The translations under genes were made by a program, and so were the position numbers. A model generated the notes under the pieces. That model did not search any database, had not been told where the DNA came from, and saw only the letters and a program-made list of their open reading frames with translations. Shown in pieces: positions 8,085-17,214 of a DNA stretch of 64,000 bases. The first letter of the stretch is position 1. Each line of letters starts with the position of its first letter. The stretch is from the NCBI RefSeq assembly GCF_000169175.1, contig NZ_AAWS01000031.1, positions 1 to 64,000 of the forward strand, given 5' to 3'. Source of the DNA: Microscilla marina ATCC 23134 (GTDB taxonomy: Bacteria > Bacteroidota > Bacteroidia > Cytophagales > Microscillaceae).

Positions 8085-9329
8085 TTACTTTTTCCGGGCA
8101 AGCATCAGGTTAGAGTTTCCCTTGAGATACTGGTAACCAATGCCAAAGGGAAGTTCTTTGACAGGATACCCTTTTTTGTATGCCTGGTTCATGTCTTGTT
8201 GGTAATGGTGACGAAACAGCTTGATAGGTCCAGCGTAGCGCCCAAACAGGGTAATGTCCCAGTTGTTGTCTTTGGTAAAGTTTTTAAACGCCATTCCTGA
8301 ATCGTCTTGTAACACAAACTTAGATTGATCGAGAATCAGGTTACGGATCATACTAAAACCCGCCCCATACATGAGGTAAGACGCCGACTTAAGGTAAGTA
8401 GCCTGTGGCTTCAGGCTTTGAATATATTGCTTGAGGTCGTTGCGTTGCGCCAACCCACCCAAGCCTCTATAAGGCGAGTTAGACAGGTTGACCCCAAAGA
8501 AATACAATGTTTTTTGGGTATTATCACCTTCTTTATGAAAACTCAACTTAGTGCCATAATAAACGCTTTTGTTATGCACGGTTTCAAGGTTAGCGTCTAC
8601 CGGATCAAGCGTACCATCCTGATTGATCTTCACTTTTTCATAGTTCAATATCCGGTGCCCGGTGCGTGCCATAAAAATCATAATTGCGGGCAAAGTACCA
8701 TCGATACGCTTGTCGATGCGACCATTGAAATCTACATCCATAGATTTAGTAATAAAGAAACTGTATTTGAGCACAGCGTATAATGCTCGCTCCAACCCTT
8801 TGTAATAAACTTCGGGCGAGTGTACGCTAATGTTTTCCATATCGGGTAAGTTACCAATGGGTTCAAGCCCCATCATTACAATCTTGGTAAGCTTGGGGAA
8901 AAACGTGCTGGCATGCAAAAAGTCAGGACCACTAAAGGGGTAAAACAACAAACCAGCTTCGGCATTGGGAGTCTGTAAGTGTTTTTTTTGCCAAGCTATC
9001 ATAGCCGGGCGTTTTTCTTTCAAAATCTTTTCCCAGATTTTATCTGCCACTTGTTGATACTTTTTCCACGCTTCATCTTCGTGGTATTTGGCAAGCTTAC
9101 TTCCTTCTTCGGCAGGCAATCCGGCAAGCAGGCGCGCCAAATCATTAAATTGACGGTCTACCGGTTTCAGGTCAGGCTTAGTGGCTACTTGCGTGCTTGT
9201 GCCTGTGGTGTCAGTAGTGGTACTGGTGTCCTGAGTAGTTGTGTTGTCTTTTTTGGTGCCGCTCTGACAGCCCGAAATTAGAGTTACCCAAATCAATAAA
9301 AGGCAACTTATAAGCGTGTTTTTAAGCAT
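8085..9329 (-). CDS. Lipoprotein of unknown function, tandem paralog 1
   Basis: A 414-residue predicted lipoprotein: signal peptide with lipobox LISGC (lipid Cys about residue 21), then a Thr/Asp-rich linker, then a conserved globular domain. It is clearly homologous along its length to the next gene upstream (9432-10739). Shared blocks are NDLARLLAGLPAEEGSK, YPFSGPDFLHA, GLEPIGN, SASYLM, QDDSGMA, FGRYAGPI-like and PFGIGYQY followed by SNLMLA. The block YPFSGPDFLHA with GLEPIGN suggests a structured enzyme-like or binding domain, but I recognise no named family. It likely sits on the periplasmic side of a membrane or at the cell surface. Confidence 0.8.
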   Translation of the reverse strand: MLKNTLISCLLLIWVTLISGCQSGTKKDNTTTQDTSTTTDTTGTSTQVATKPDLKPVDRQFNDLARLLAGLPAEEGSKLAKYHEDEAWKKYQQVADKIWEKILKEKRPAMIAWQKKHLQTPNAEAGLLFYPFSGPDFLHASTFFPKLTKIVMMGLEPIGNLPDMENISVHSPEVYYKGLERALYAVLKYSFFITKSMDVDFNGRIDKRIDGTLPAIMIFMARTGHRILNYEKVKINQDGTLDPVDANLETVHNKSVYYGTKLSFHKEGDNTQKTLYFFGVNLSNSPYRGLGGLAQRNDLKQYIQSLKPQATYLKSASYLMYGAGFSMIRNLILDQSKFVLQDDSGMAFKNFTKDNNWDITLFGRYAGPIKLFRHHYQQDMNQAYKKGYPVKELPFGIGYQYLKGNSNLMLARKK

Positions 9330-9364
9330 TCTGACTAGTAAATAAAATGGTGATAAATGAACAA

Positions 9365-9396
9365 AGCCACGGTTATATGTGCATATAACCGTGGCT
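9365..9396. terminator. Perfect 14-bp hairpin between the two lipoprotein genes
   Basis: AGCCACGGTTATAT and ATATAACCGTGGCT are perfect complements around a 4-base loop. It lies between two genes read in the same direction, so it probably ends or attenuates the transcript of the upstream paralog; the T-run on the minus strand is weak. Confidence 0.65.
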
Positions 9397-9431
9397 GTAG
9401 TATATAATGTCTTTTAGAACAGTATACTTGA

Positions 9432-10739
9432 TTATTTTTTCTCGGCAAGCATCAGGTTCGAGGTACCCTTACGGTACTGGTACCCTATACCAAACGGTAA
9501 TGGTTTTACATTGTTACCACTGCTATATGCTTTGCGCAAACCTGCCTGATAACGGTTACGAAACAAAGGAATAGGTCCGGCATAAGCCCCGAAGAAGGTA
9601 AGATTCCACTTGCTGCGGTCTACATAACGCAACGCCATGCCTGAGTCATCCTGTAAGAAATATTTTGATTGATTTAATATGATATTGCGAATAATGCTAA
9701 AGGTTTCACGGTGCATCAGGTAAGACGCCGACTTGATGTAGGTAGTGGTAATGTCAAGGCTTTTTAAGAACTTACGAAAATCAGAACGGTCTTCTAGCCC
9801 CTTTCTTACCAAACCACTACGGCTGCTGTAAGGACTGTTTTGTAGGTTGGCAGCAAAATAAAACAAGGTCTTTTTCTCGTTGGGTTTGTCTTCGTGGCGA
9901 TAAGTAAGTTTGGTACCATAATATACCTTTCTGCCTATGGCATCATCGGCTGCAATCAATTCGCCCTCCTCATTTACTGCTACTTTTTCATAATACAACA
10001 CCCGGTGTTTGGTGCGTGCCATAAACAGCATAAGTACGGGCAGGGTACCATCTATATCGGCGGTTACTTTTCCAGTAAAATCTTTTGCCATAGCAATGGT
10101 GCGGAAAAAGCTTAACTTGAGAATGGTGTACAAGCTACGTTGCAAACCATTGAAGTAACCATTCAATGATTTATTCGCAACTTTGTCCAGGTTGGGGTAG
10201 TTGCCAATAGGCTCAAGTCCTATCATCACTATTTTTTCAGCTCCCGGAAAAAGCGTGTTGGCGTGCAAAAAGTCAGGACCGCTAAAAGGGTAAAACAGGG
10301 TGCCCTTGGCGTCGTTTTGGGTTTTTAGCGCATCATTACTCCATTTAGACATGGTAGGCACTTTTTGGGTTAAAATACCGCTCCAGGTGTTATTGGCAGT
10401 ATTGGCATATTGTTGCCACGCCTTGGTTTGGTGGTATTTGGCAAATTTACTTCCTTCTTCGGCAGGCAACCCAGCCAGCAAACGGGCCAGGTCGTTATAC
10501 TGTCGGTCTTCGCGGGTTTCGATGGTATTCAACAAGTTTTTTGACTCATTACTGTTTTGGTTGTCATTACGCTTGTTAGTGTCAACTTTGGTTTGAGCAG
10601 TGTCATTGCCAGTAGTAGTATTGTTGTTGTCTTTACCATTGCCACTGCAGCCGCTTAGCATAGGAATAGCCAAAGCTATGATGGCGTATTTCAAAAGTTT
10701 TAACCCTATCATGTACCGTATAAAACGTTTGTTTTTCAT
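9432..10739 (-). CDS. Lipoprotein of unknown function, tandem paralog 2
   Basis: The open frame extends to 10937, but the ATG at 10739 (MKNKRFIRYMIG) is preferred because it opens a lipoprotein signal with lipobox PMLSGC. This gives 435 residues. The linker after the Cys is rich in Asn, Thr and Asp. The remainder matches its neighbour at 8085-9329 block by block, including LAGLPAEEGSK, YPFSGPDFLHA and PFGIGYQY, so the pair arose by tandem duplication and has diverged. A hairpin separates them. No family is recognised. Confidence 0.8.
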   Translation of the reverse strand: MKNKRFIRYMIGLKLLKYAIIALAIPMLSGCSGNGKDNNNTTTGNDTAQTKVDTNKRNDNQNSNESKNLLNTIETREDRQYNDLARLLAGLPAEEGSKFAKYHQTKAWQQYANTANNTWSGILTQKVPTMSKWSNDALKTQNDAKGTLFYPFSGPDFLHANTLFPGAEKIVMIGLEPIGNYPNLDKVANKSLNGYFNGLQRSLYTILKLSFFRTIAMAKDFTGKVTADIDGTLPVLMLFMARTKHRVLYYEKVAVNEEGELIAADDAIGRKVYYGTKLTYRHEDKPNEKKTLFYFAANLQNSPYSSRSGLVRKGLEDRSDFRKFLKSLDITTTYIKSASYLMHRETFSIIRNIILNQSKYFLQDDSGMALRYVDRSKWNLTFFGAYAGPIPLFRNRYQAGLRKAYSSGNNVKPLPFGIGYQYRKGTSNLMLAEKK

Positions 10740-10944
10740 GTTGAGAGAAAGTAAAATGAATGAAGATTGTAAAAAATGCATTTGTTGGTATTTCAAACCA
10801 AATTCAAGTATGCGAAGGTAAGCTTTTAGCCTGAAGTACACAAAAGAGGGTAAAAAAATATACATTTTAGCTTTCCGGTCCTTGGGTAGCTCTCTGGCAG
10901 TGCAGTTTTTTTTAGAGGGGCAAAGCAGTGTTGCCAATCAGTTT

Positions 10945-11817
10945 CTACTGATTAGACTCAGCACCAGCTTCTTTTACTTTCTTTTTCTTAGGCTTCTTTT
11001 TATGGTTTTTATCCACTTTTTTAGGAGTAGAAATTACCTGGTTGTTAATAATGACGGTCGTTTTTTTCTTGCGTTTTTTCAATGTTTTCAGCTTAGAACG
11101 TAACCCTGAGTTTTTGAGAATGTTTCTCAACTCTTGCTTGCGGTCTACTTTTTTGGTGGTAGTGGTGTGGGTGACTACCTTGGTTTTTCGGGTGGTTATT
11201 TCTACCACCTTTACTGGAGGCTTGGGGGTAGGCTTGGGGGTAGGAGGTGGGGGCACATATTTGGGGATCAAACGAGGCGAAGGCTTGCCACCTACTGCGC
11301 CTTGCATTGCCCTTACACTTACCAAGTCGAACCCTGGCGATGCTCCTCTGGTGTCTAAGCCCATAATTTTGACCGCTATTACAGGTTTTTTAAACCCAAT
11401 ATCGGCAAGGTCAAACGAGGTCACTTTGTCGTCTTTTGCCCTGCCCAAATAAGTAAACTTCTTACCATCTTCGCTTACCCAAACCGCTGCCTGGTCTCCG
11501 GCACGTCCTACTTCCTCAATAAACAAATCGTCTTGGTTGGGGGCGTCAATAATTGTGTTATCTGTAAACCCTACAATGATATAACTCCCTTTGGGCAAAC
11601 TTACAAATTTAGTATTGTGTCCCAGTACCCCCCTGGGGTCCATAAACAGAGGGTAACGGTCACCGTCTCCTCCATAAAATTGATTATATTTAGGATTGGC
11701 ATGGCTATAGTAAGCATCCAGTATCACGTCTGCATACGCTCTCTCTTCCTGTGCCTGAGTGGGCATAGCCAGAGAAAATAAAGAAATAAAAAGACTAATC
11801 GTCCAAAATATATTCAT
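10945..11817 (-). CDS. Exported protein with basic, Pro-rich C-terminal tail
   Basis: The ATG at 11817 (MNIFWTISLFISLFSLAMPTQAQ) opens a typical signal peptide; an ATG at 11823 is equally possible and the longer frame to 11913 lacks a better signal. The mature N-terminal domain (about 25-190) looks like a beta-sandwich: DPRGVLGHNTKFVSLPKGSY, then AAVWVSEDGKKFTYLG and VKIMGLDTRGASPGFDLVSV, a pattern seen in surface adhesive or carbohydrate-binding domains. After about residue 190 comes a PPPTPKPTPKPP linker and a strongly Lys-rich tail. It is probably cell-surface or periplasmic; the function is unknown. Confidence 0.7.
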   Translation of the reverse strand: MNIFWTISLFISLFSLAMPTQAQEERAYADVILDAYYSHANPKYNQFYGGDGDRYPLFMDPRGVLGHNTKFVSLPKGSYIIVGFTDNTIIDAPNQDDLFIEEVGRAGDQAAVWVSEDGKKFTYLGRAKDDKVTSFDLADIGFKKPVIAVKIMGLDTRGASPGFDLVSVRAMQGAVGGKPSPRLIPKYVPPPPTPKPTPKPPVKVVEITTRKTKVVTHTTTTKKVDRKQELRNILKNSGLRSKLKTLKKRKKKTTVIINNQVISTPKKVDKNHKKKPKKKKVKEAGAESNQ

Positions 11818-12030
11818 TGCCATAGTATTGCCAAATATTTGTGACAGGATACATAATTTAATCAAAAGACAGCCTAAAGCCAACCAGAGACGCATGTTTG
11901 TCCATAAAATCAATGGTTGGGCAAGCGTTGTAATTGCTCTAACGTGGGCTTGCCCGATTTGTAAACGTGTTAGATTACATATATCTTGCGCTGATACATC
12001 AAGACCTCAAAGTTTTTGGATAAACCGTCG

Positions 12031-13194
12031 ATGAATAAAGAAAACTCCCCAAACAAAAAGCAACCGCCACAGAATAGGCGCGATTTTTTGAAAAAAAGCT
12101 CCGTAGTGACTTTAGCAGCTGCTTCGGGTGCCATTTTGCTCAATGGTTGCAATACTGTGACCGAAAAGGCCAAAACGGTTAATATTCAGCCCACATCTGC
12201 CAAAAAATACCAGTGGAGAATGGTGACCACCTGGCCGCCTAAGTTTCCGGTATTGGGCGAAGGACTGGAGATGATGGCACAATGGGTAAAAGATGCTTCT
12301 GCCGGAAGGCTCAACATAAAAGTGTATGGGGCGGGTGAGCTTATACCACCCCTGGAGTGCTTTGATGCAGTACGCTCAGGTGGGGCACAAATTGCCAGTG
12401 GCGTGTCTTATTATTGGTCGGGTAAAATACCCGCTGCCCAGTTTTTTGCTGCGTTGCCCTTTGGTATGAACGCCCAGCAGACCAACGCCTGGGTAATAAA
12501 TGGGGGAGGGCTTAAGCTGTGGGAGGATTTATATGCCGAATATGGTTTGGTGCCCTTTGCGGGAGGAAACACCGGGGTACAAATGGGGGGTTGGTTTCGC
12601 AAAGAGTTGAAAGGGTTGGAAGACCTCAAAGGTTTAAAAATGCGTATGCCGGGGCTGGGAGGCAAAGTATTGGCCAAAACTGGGGCTACTGCAGTATTGG
12701 TGCCCGCCACCGAGCTATACACCAACCTAGAGCGAGGGGTGATTGATGCGACTGAGTGGATAGGCCCTTACCACGATTATAACATGGGGTTTTATAATGT
12801 AGCAAAATACTATTATTATCCAGGTTGGCACGAGCCAGGACCTATGCTGGAATTGTTTGCCAATCAAAAAGCTTTTAACGAACTGCCACTCGACCTGCGA
12901 GAAATTTTGCGCAGTGCATCGAGCCGCTTGGCTATGTGGACGTTGGGTGAGTTTGAAGCTAAAAATAATACTTATTTGCAAAAACTGGTGAAAGAAAAAG
13001 GGGTGAAACTTCGAAAGTATCCAGACGAAATTATGCAAACGCTCAAAAAATACTCGAAAGAAGTAGTAGAAGAACTTGCCAACAAAGATGCCCGTACCAA
13101 AAAAATATTTGCTTCTTATGACAAGTTTCGCCAAGATATCAGCGAGTGGTCTAAGGTAACCGAACAGGCTTTTTACAGTGATATTCAGGGGTGA
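12031..13194 (+). CDS. TRAP-type (DctP family) solute-binding protein, Tat-exported
   Basis: A TTG at 12016 is open, but the ATG at 12031 fits better. The 387-residue protein has a twin-arginine signal (RRDFLKK at 16-22) and a lipobox-like LLNGC (Cys about 40), so it is probably exported folded and possibly lipidated. The mature part matches the DctP/TakP family of TRAP binding proteins: QWRMVTTWPP at the start, a ligand-clamping Arg in LKMRMPGLGG, and NLERGVIDATEWIGPYHDY. Such proteins bind 2-oxo acids or other carboxylates. No DctQ/DctM membrane partner is present in the window, so it is an orphan receptor here. The next gene starts 44 bases later and may be co-transcribed. Confidence 0.85.
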   Translation: MNKENSPNKKQPPQNRRDFLKKSSVVTLAAASGAILLNGCNTVTEKAKTVNIQPTSAKKYQWRMVTTWPPKFPVLGEGLEMMAQWVKDASAGRLNIKVYGAGELIPPLECFDAVRSGGAQIASGVSYYWSGKIPAAQFFAALPFGMNAQQTNAWVINGGGLKLWEDLYAEYGLVPFAGGNTGVQMGGWFRKELKGLEDLKGLKMRMPGLGGKVLAKTGATAVLVPATELYTNLERGVIDATEWIGPYHDYNMGFYNVAKYYYYPGWHEPGPMLELFANQKAFNELPLDLREILRSASSRLAMWTLGEFEAKNNTYLQKLVKEKGVKLRKYPDEIMQTLKKYSKEVVEELANKDARTKKIFASYDKFRQDISEWSKVTEQAFYSDIQG

Positions 13195-13238
13195 GTTTTA
13201 TCATCAAACCGTTTTTATCTATAACCAATCAATCCAAA

Positions 13239-14120
13239 ATGAATACAATACTATTGTCACTCATAATGATGGGCTATAGCGCCTTATTGAGCGCCCAGCC
13301 CGCCACCCAAATATATTTGGCTAAAATAAAACTGAAGGCTGTCTCGACAAAATTGGGTGTACCCCAAAAAATATCAAAATTTGCCGGATACAACAATCAA
13401 CCTATGTTTTCGCCCAATGGCAAAACGCTTTATTATACTGCCAACCAAGGCGGTAAACAGACTGATATATTTGCTTACAAAGTAAAATCAGGCAAAACCA
13501 TTCAACTCATTGACACCCCCACCAGCGAATACTCGCCCACGATTACTCCCGATGGCAAACACTTTTCTTGTATTATGGTAGAGCCTGACGGTACCCAACG
13601 CCTTTGGAAGTATCCCTTAAAAAGCGACCAAAAAAACACGCCTCAGTTAGTGCTCAAGTCTGTCAAACCGATAGGTTATCATCTGTGGGTAAACAGCGAT
13701 GTGCTGGTACTTTTTGTTTTAGGAGCCCAAGGTCAACCTCATCATTTGCAGTTGGCATCGTTGCAGGCAGACCAAGGCGAAACGCTTGCCACAGATATTG
13801 GACGTTGCTTTGGTTATGTACCTCAGCGCAAGCATGCCATTAGTTTTGTGCACAAACCCAAAAACAAACAATGGAAGATCAAAAAGCTCGACACAAAGAC
13901 TAAAAAAATAACTTCTATAGTACCCACACTCAAGGGCAGTGAAGACTATGTATGGGCCAAAAAAGAAAGGGTGATTATGGGGCAGGGAACAAAGCTATAT
14001 ATTTGGAAAAAAGACAAGGGTTGGAAGCTCTTTGCTAACTTGAAGGGCACTGGTATCAAAAAAATTACCCGACTTGCCATCAACCCATCCAATAGTTTGC
14101 TGGCTATAGTAGGTGAATAA
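13239..14120 (+). CDS. Exported TolB-like beta-propeller protein
   Basis: An open frame begins with a GTG at 13191 that overlaps the upstream stop codon, but the ATG at 13239 (MNTILLSLIMMGYSALLSAQ) opens a clean signal peptide, giving 293 residues. The mature part holds WD40-like (PD40) propeller blades: QPMFSPNGKTLYYTANQGGK followed by TDIFAYKV, then SPTITPDGKHFSCIMVEPDG and RLWKYPL. These are periplasmic binding modules as in TolB and peptidase propellers. Blades after residue 140 are degenerate. It may be co-transcribed with the TRAP binding protein; a functional link is not shown. Confidence 0.75.
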   Translation: MNTILLSLIMMGYSALLSAQPATQIYLAKIKLKAVSTKLGVPQKISKFAGYNNQPMFSPNGKTLYYTANQGGKQTDIFAYKVKSGKTIQLIDTPTSEYSPTITPDGKHFSCIMVEPDGTQRLWKYPLKSDQKNTPQLVLKSVKPIGYHLWVNSDVLVLFVLGAQGQPHHLQLASLQADQGETLATDIGRCFGYVPQRKHAISFVHKPKNKQWKIKKLDTKTKKITSIVPTLKGSEDYVWAKKERVIMGQGTKLYIWKKDKGWKLFANLKGTGIKKITRLAINPSNSLLAIVGE

Positions 14121-14224
14121 AATCGGGTAATCATAAACTATTTTGCCCAAAACGGTGTTGTTCTTGTACTACCCTATGGTTAAAATATACCCAAAGCTGT
14201 TTTTAAAAATATAAATAAGACCCA

Positions 14225-14701
14225 ATGAAGCATATTAATAAAATACTCTTGCTGTTGTCGCTGTTTTTAGTGGCGGCAGGTTTTGAAATAAAACACCCCA
14301 ACGCTAATGTTCCTGGTTTGATCAACAAGGAAAGCCCTTACAGCGTGCAAGAAACTACGGCACGAATGGTGAAAATTCTGAAAAAGAAGGGGTTAAAAGT
14401 TTTCAACGTAATCAACCACGCCGAAGGAGCCAAAAACGCAGGAATGGACTTGCGACCTACTACCGTAATTGTATTTGGTAACCCCAAAATAGGCACCCAA
14501 CTTATGCAATGCGATCAACGTGTAGGGCTTGCTTTGCCAATGAAACTGTTGGTATGGGAAAACAAAGCAGGCAAGGCAATGATGGGGTATACTGATCCAA
14601 TAGAACTCAAAGAAAAGTTTGACCTGAAAGATTGTAGCGGTGTATTGGGTAAAATGCAAAATGCCCTCGATAAACTCACCAATGCTGCTTTGAGCAAATA
14701 A
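14225..14701 (+). CDS. DUF302 domain protein, exported
   Basis: A 158-residue protein with a signal peptide (about 1-20) and one DUF302 domain: YSVQETTARMVKILKKKGLK, then VFNVINHAEGAKNAGMDLRP and TTVIVFGNPKIGTQLMQCDQ. The family typically folds as a small alpha-beta domain around an FGNPxxGTxLM motif, which is clear here. The biochemical role is unknown; an extracytoplasmic location follows from the signal. Two Cys residues (QCDQ and KDCSG) could form a disulfide. It is monocistronic with a terminator downstream. Confidence 0.88.
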   Translation: MKHINKILLLLSLFLVAAGFEIKHPNANVPGLINKESPYSVQETTARMVKILKKKGLKVFNVINHAEGAKNAGMDLRPTTVIVFGNPKIGTQLMQCDQRVGLALPMKLLVWENKAGKAMMGYTDPIELKEKFDLKDCSGVLGKMQNALDKLTNAALSK

Positions 14702-14723
14702 AGGCAAACTAATACAAAAAATA

Positions 14724-14758
14724 AAAGCCCTTGATATAGCCCAATATCAGGGGTTTAT
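14724..14758. terminator. Hairpin terminator between convergent genes
   Basis: AAAGCCCTTGATAT pairs with ATATCAGGGGTTT with a small bulge, between the convergent genes ending at 14701 and 14763. Confidence 0.7.
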
Positions 14759-14762
14759 TGCT

Positions 14763-15167
14763 TTAGTCCTCTACTCCTCTCAGAAAACGTTCGATAGATA
14801 CCCATCCATAAATTTGTAAATCCATCAACACGCTTTTTATTGCCTTATCTGACCTCACAGCAAGCTCTAGTTTCTCTAAAGCCTCAGGTACAAAAGCAGC
14901 AATGTATTTTTGACGATTATACAAAATGCCCTCTCTGAAAAAACCCAAATGGTTGCCGTTCACATCGTATACATCCAACACATCGGGGGCATTGCTCACA
15001 ATAAGGTAGGCCACTTGTTGTTGGTTTTTGTACAAATGCAATGCATTGCCAGGTGTAATATAAGCCACTTTTTTACCTGCTTTGTTCCACAACACCGTTT
15101 TTTTAGTTTGTGCCTGCGCCGTAACTCCCCAACCTATCAGCATACAAATCAATAAGAGCTTTTTCAT
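14763..15167 (-). CDS. Small exported protein of unknown function
   Basis: A 134-residue protein with a strong signal peptide (MKKLLLICMLIGWGVTAQAQ). The mature part contains short beta-strand repeats typical of a small sheet (GKKVAYITPGNALHLYKNQQ, then VAYLIVSNAPDVLDVYDVNG and HLGFFREGILYNRQ). The last 40 residues are predicted helical. No family is recognised. It stands alone with a 369-base gap to the biosynthetic cluster. Confidence 0.65.
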   Translation of the reverse strand: MKKLLLICMLIGWGVTAQAQTKKTVLWNKAGKKVAYITPGNALHLYKNQQQVAYLIVSNAPDVLDVYDVNGNHLGFFREGILYNRQKYIAAFVPEALEKLELAVRSDKAIKSVLMDLQIYGWVSIERFLRGVED

Positions 15168-15536
15168 AAAATAATTTTTCTTTGCTTAAAATACAAAAAA
15201 AGAACTTGCCTTAAAAGGTAAGAAGTAGCCATGGCAAAAGTAAAGTTGAGTGACCAACCCATTGCCTGCCTGGTTCAAGTTTTTTTACAAAAAAGTACAG
15301 AAAAAAATATCCCCAAAATCTTGTCAGAGCAGTTTTTTAAATTGAAATAATCAGAGTTTTTATTTTACTTTTTAATGAACTTCTGAAGAATTCTTACAGG
15401 GTAGATGACAATCCTAGGGGTTTAGTCTTAGCTTGCAGGGTCAAAGTTAAAGTAAAACAAATGCAAATAACCTTTGTAGGTACTGTCTAAAATGCAATAA
15501 ATATATCTACAAACTTATTTATTATCTAAGTTATTT
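15168..15536. other. Intergenic region upstream of the biosynthetic cluster
   Basis: It holds the promoters of two divergent genes. A near-consensus box TAACCTTTG (one base longer than TAnnTTTG) lies at about 15468-15476, some 60 bases before the ligase ATG. I see no operator palindrome, RNA gene or mobile element. Confidence 0.5.
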
Positions 15537-17114
15537 ATGACCCCTGACTTTCAAACATTACCTGACCTGAGTGCAAAACAGGCATCCCAAATACCCAATA
15601 AAATAGCACTTATTTATGAGGATGAATTGTACACGTATGCCCAGTTGGAACAAAACGCAAACCGTGTAGCTCAAGGCTTGCTACAATTGGGTTTATCGCC
15701 CCAAACCAGAGTAGCCATTTTGGCCAAAGATAGCCTGGCTAGTTATGAGATTTTATTTGGTTGTGCCAAGTCAAAAACGGTTTTAGTAACCATCAACTGG
15801 CGATTGGTAGCCCAAGAAGTATTATTTATTCTAAACGATAGTCAAACTGAGGTGCTGTTTGTGGGTAAGGAGTTTTTACCCCTGATTGAGCAAATCAAAC
15901 CTGATTTGCAAAATATAAAAACGATCATTTCTATAGAACAGCCTGATGCTTCTATGGAATATAGAGATTATACCTCCTGGAAAAACCAACATTCTAATCA
16001 GTCACCAGCGTTGGACTATCTCCCTGAGGATGTGACCGTACAGATTTATACCAGCGGGACTACTGGCTTGCCCAAAGGTGTGCAACTAGCGCACTATAGC
16101 TTTTTTAGGCTCATGAAAGGGATGCAGGCTCAAGGAGATGCCTGGATGAACCTGAATGCTCAAGATACTTTGTTGTTATCTTTGCCTATGTTTCATATTG
16201 GAGGACTCTGGTGGACTATTCAAGGAATGATTGTGGGTGGAAGAGGGGCAGTATTGAATACTTTTGTCCCCTGGCGAGCACTTGAACTCATTGAGCAATA
16301 CCAAATTACGAAAGTGGCCATGGTGCCTGCCATGATCCAGTTTTGTATGGCAGAACCCACTTTTGACACTACCAATTTTTCTTCAGTACAAGGATTTTTG
16401 TACGGTGGTTCTCCCATAGCACCCACCTTGTTGCGTCAGGCAATGGATGCCTTGCAATGTGGTTTTTTCCAGATTTATGGTATGACCGAAACCGGTAATA
16501 TGGCGGTGTGCTTACGCCCCGAAGACCACGATTTTTCTAATGAAACCCGTCTAAAAGCGGCTGGAAAACCCTTGCCAGGAGTAGAAGTAAAAATTACAAA
16601 CTCTCAAGGTGAGTTGTTGTCTGCCCATCAAATTGGCGAAATTCACCTTAAATCCCCGTCAAGAATGATTGGCTACTGGAACCGTGACGAAGCCACTAAA
16701 AAAACTTTAGTGGATGGCTGGATAAGCACTGGTGATGTGGGTTATCAGGACGAAGAAGGGTACATTTTTGTATGCGATCGGGTCAAAGATATGATCATTT
16801 ATGCTGGAGAAAACTTGTTTCCGGTCGAGATAGAAGCAGCCCTGAGCGAGCACGAAGGCATAGAAGAAGTGGCGGTGATTGGTATCCCCAGTGAACAGTG
16901 GGGAGAAATACCTAAAGCTTTTATAGTACAAAAGCCAGGTTATTCGCTTAAGAAGAAAGTGATTCTCTCTTTTGCCAAAGAACGAATGGCTGATTTTAAA
17001 GTACCTAGGTCGGTAGAGTTTGTAGACAAACTACCAAGAAACCCCAGCGGAAAGGTCTTAAAGAGAGTTTTGCGTGAGCCTTACTGGAATACAATGGGGA
17101 GGCAAGTGAATTAA
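15537..17114 (+). CDS. Fatty acyl-AMP/acyl-ACP ligase of the isonitrile-type cluster (FadD10/ScoC-like)
   Basis: A 525-residue ANL-superfamily adenylating enzyme. The P-loop YTSGTTGLPKG starts at residue 171, the A5 motif QIYGMTETG is near 313, the STGDVGYQDEEGY motif follows, and the C-terminal catalytic Lys lies in NPSGKVLKR. It activates a fatty acid as acyl-AMP. In actinobacterial isonitrile lipopeptide clusters the equivalent enzyme (FadD10, ScoC) loads a 2-enoyl acid and later the isonitrile acid onto an ACP. That role is inferred here from the neighbours: TauD-type oxygenase and FcoT-type thioesterase directly downstream, and an ACP at the N-terminus of the megasynthase. A CoA ligase role cannot be excluded on sequence alone. 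It is the first gene of the cluster. Confidence 0.88.
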   Translation: MTPDFQTLPDLSAKQASQIPNKIALIYEDELYTYAQLEQNANRVAQGLLQLGLSPQTRVAILAKDSLASYEILFGCAKSKTVLVTINWRLVAQEVLFILNDSQTEVLFVGKEFLPLIEQIKPDLQNIKTIISIEQPDASMEYRDYTSWKNQHSNQSPALDYLPEDVTVQIYTSGTTGLPKGVQLAHYSFFRLMKGMQAQGDAWMNLNAQDTLLLSLPMFHIGGLWWTIQGMIVGGRGAVLNTFVPWRALELIEQYQITKVAMVPAMIQFCMAEPTFDTTNFSSVQGFLYGGSPIAPTLLRQAMDALQCGFFQIYGMTETGNMAVCLRPEDHDFSNETRLKAAGKPLPGVEVKITNSQGELLSAHQIGEIHLKSPSRMIGYWNRDEATKKTLVDGWISTGDVGYQDEEGYIFVCDRVKDMIIYAGENLFPVEIEAALSEHEGIEEVAVIGIPSEQWGEIPKAFIVQKPGYSLKKKVILSFAKERMADFKVPRSVEFVDKLPRNPSGKVLKRVLREPYWNTMGRQVN

Positions 17115-17214
17115 TTGAAAGGCTTCAGAAGGTGCAATCCTTTCAGAAGTACAAAGAAACCTATTTGACAATTGTTATATCACAAACCGTTTTACATCAT
17201 TAACTATTCTAACA

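Noticed and set aside
7989-8300. Open frame reading from MITE family A into the lipoprotein gene region
   Set aside because: It lies inside the element and antisense to the lipoprotein gene, with no motif or start-site support.
13191-13239. GTG start overlapping the TRAP receptor stop for the propeller gene
   Set aside because: It would add 16 hydrophilic and mixed residues before a good signal peptide; the ATG at 13239 fits export better, although coupled translation is not excluded.
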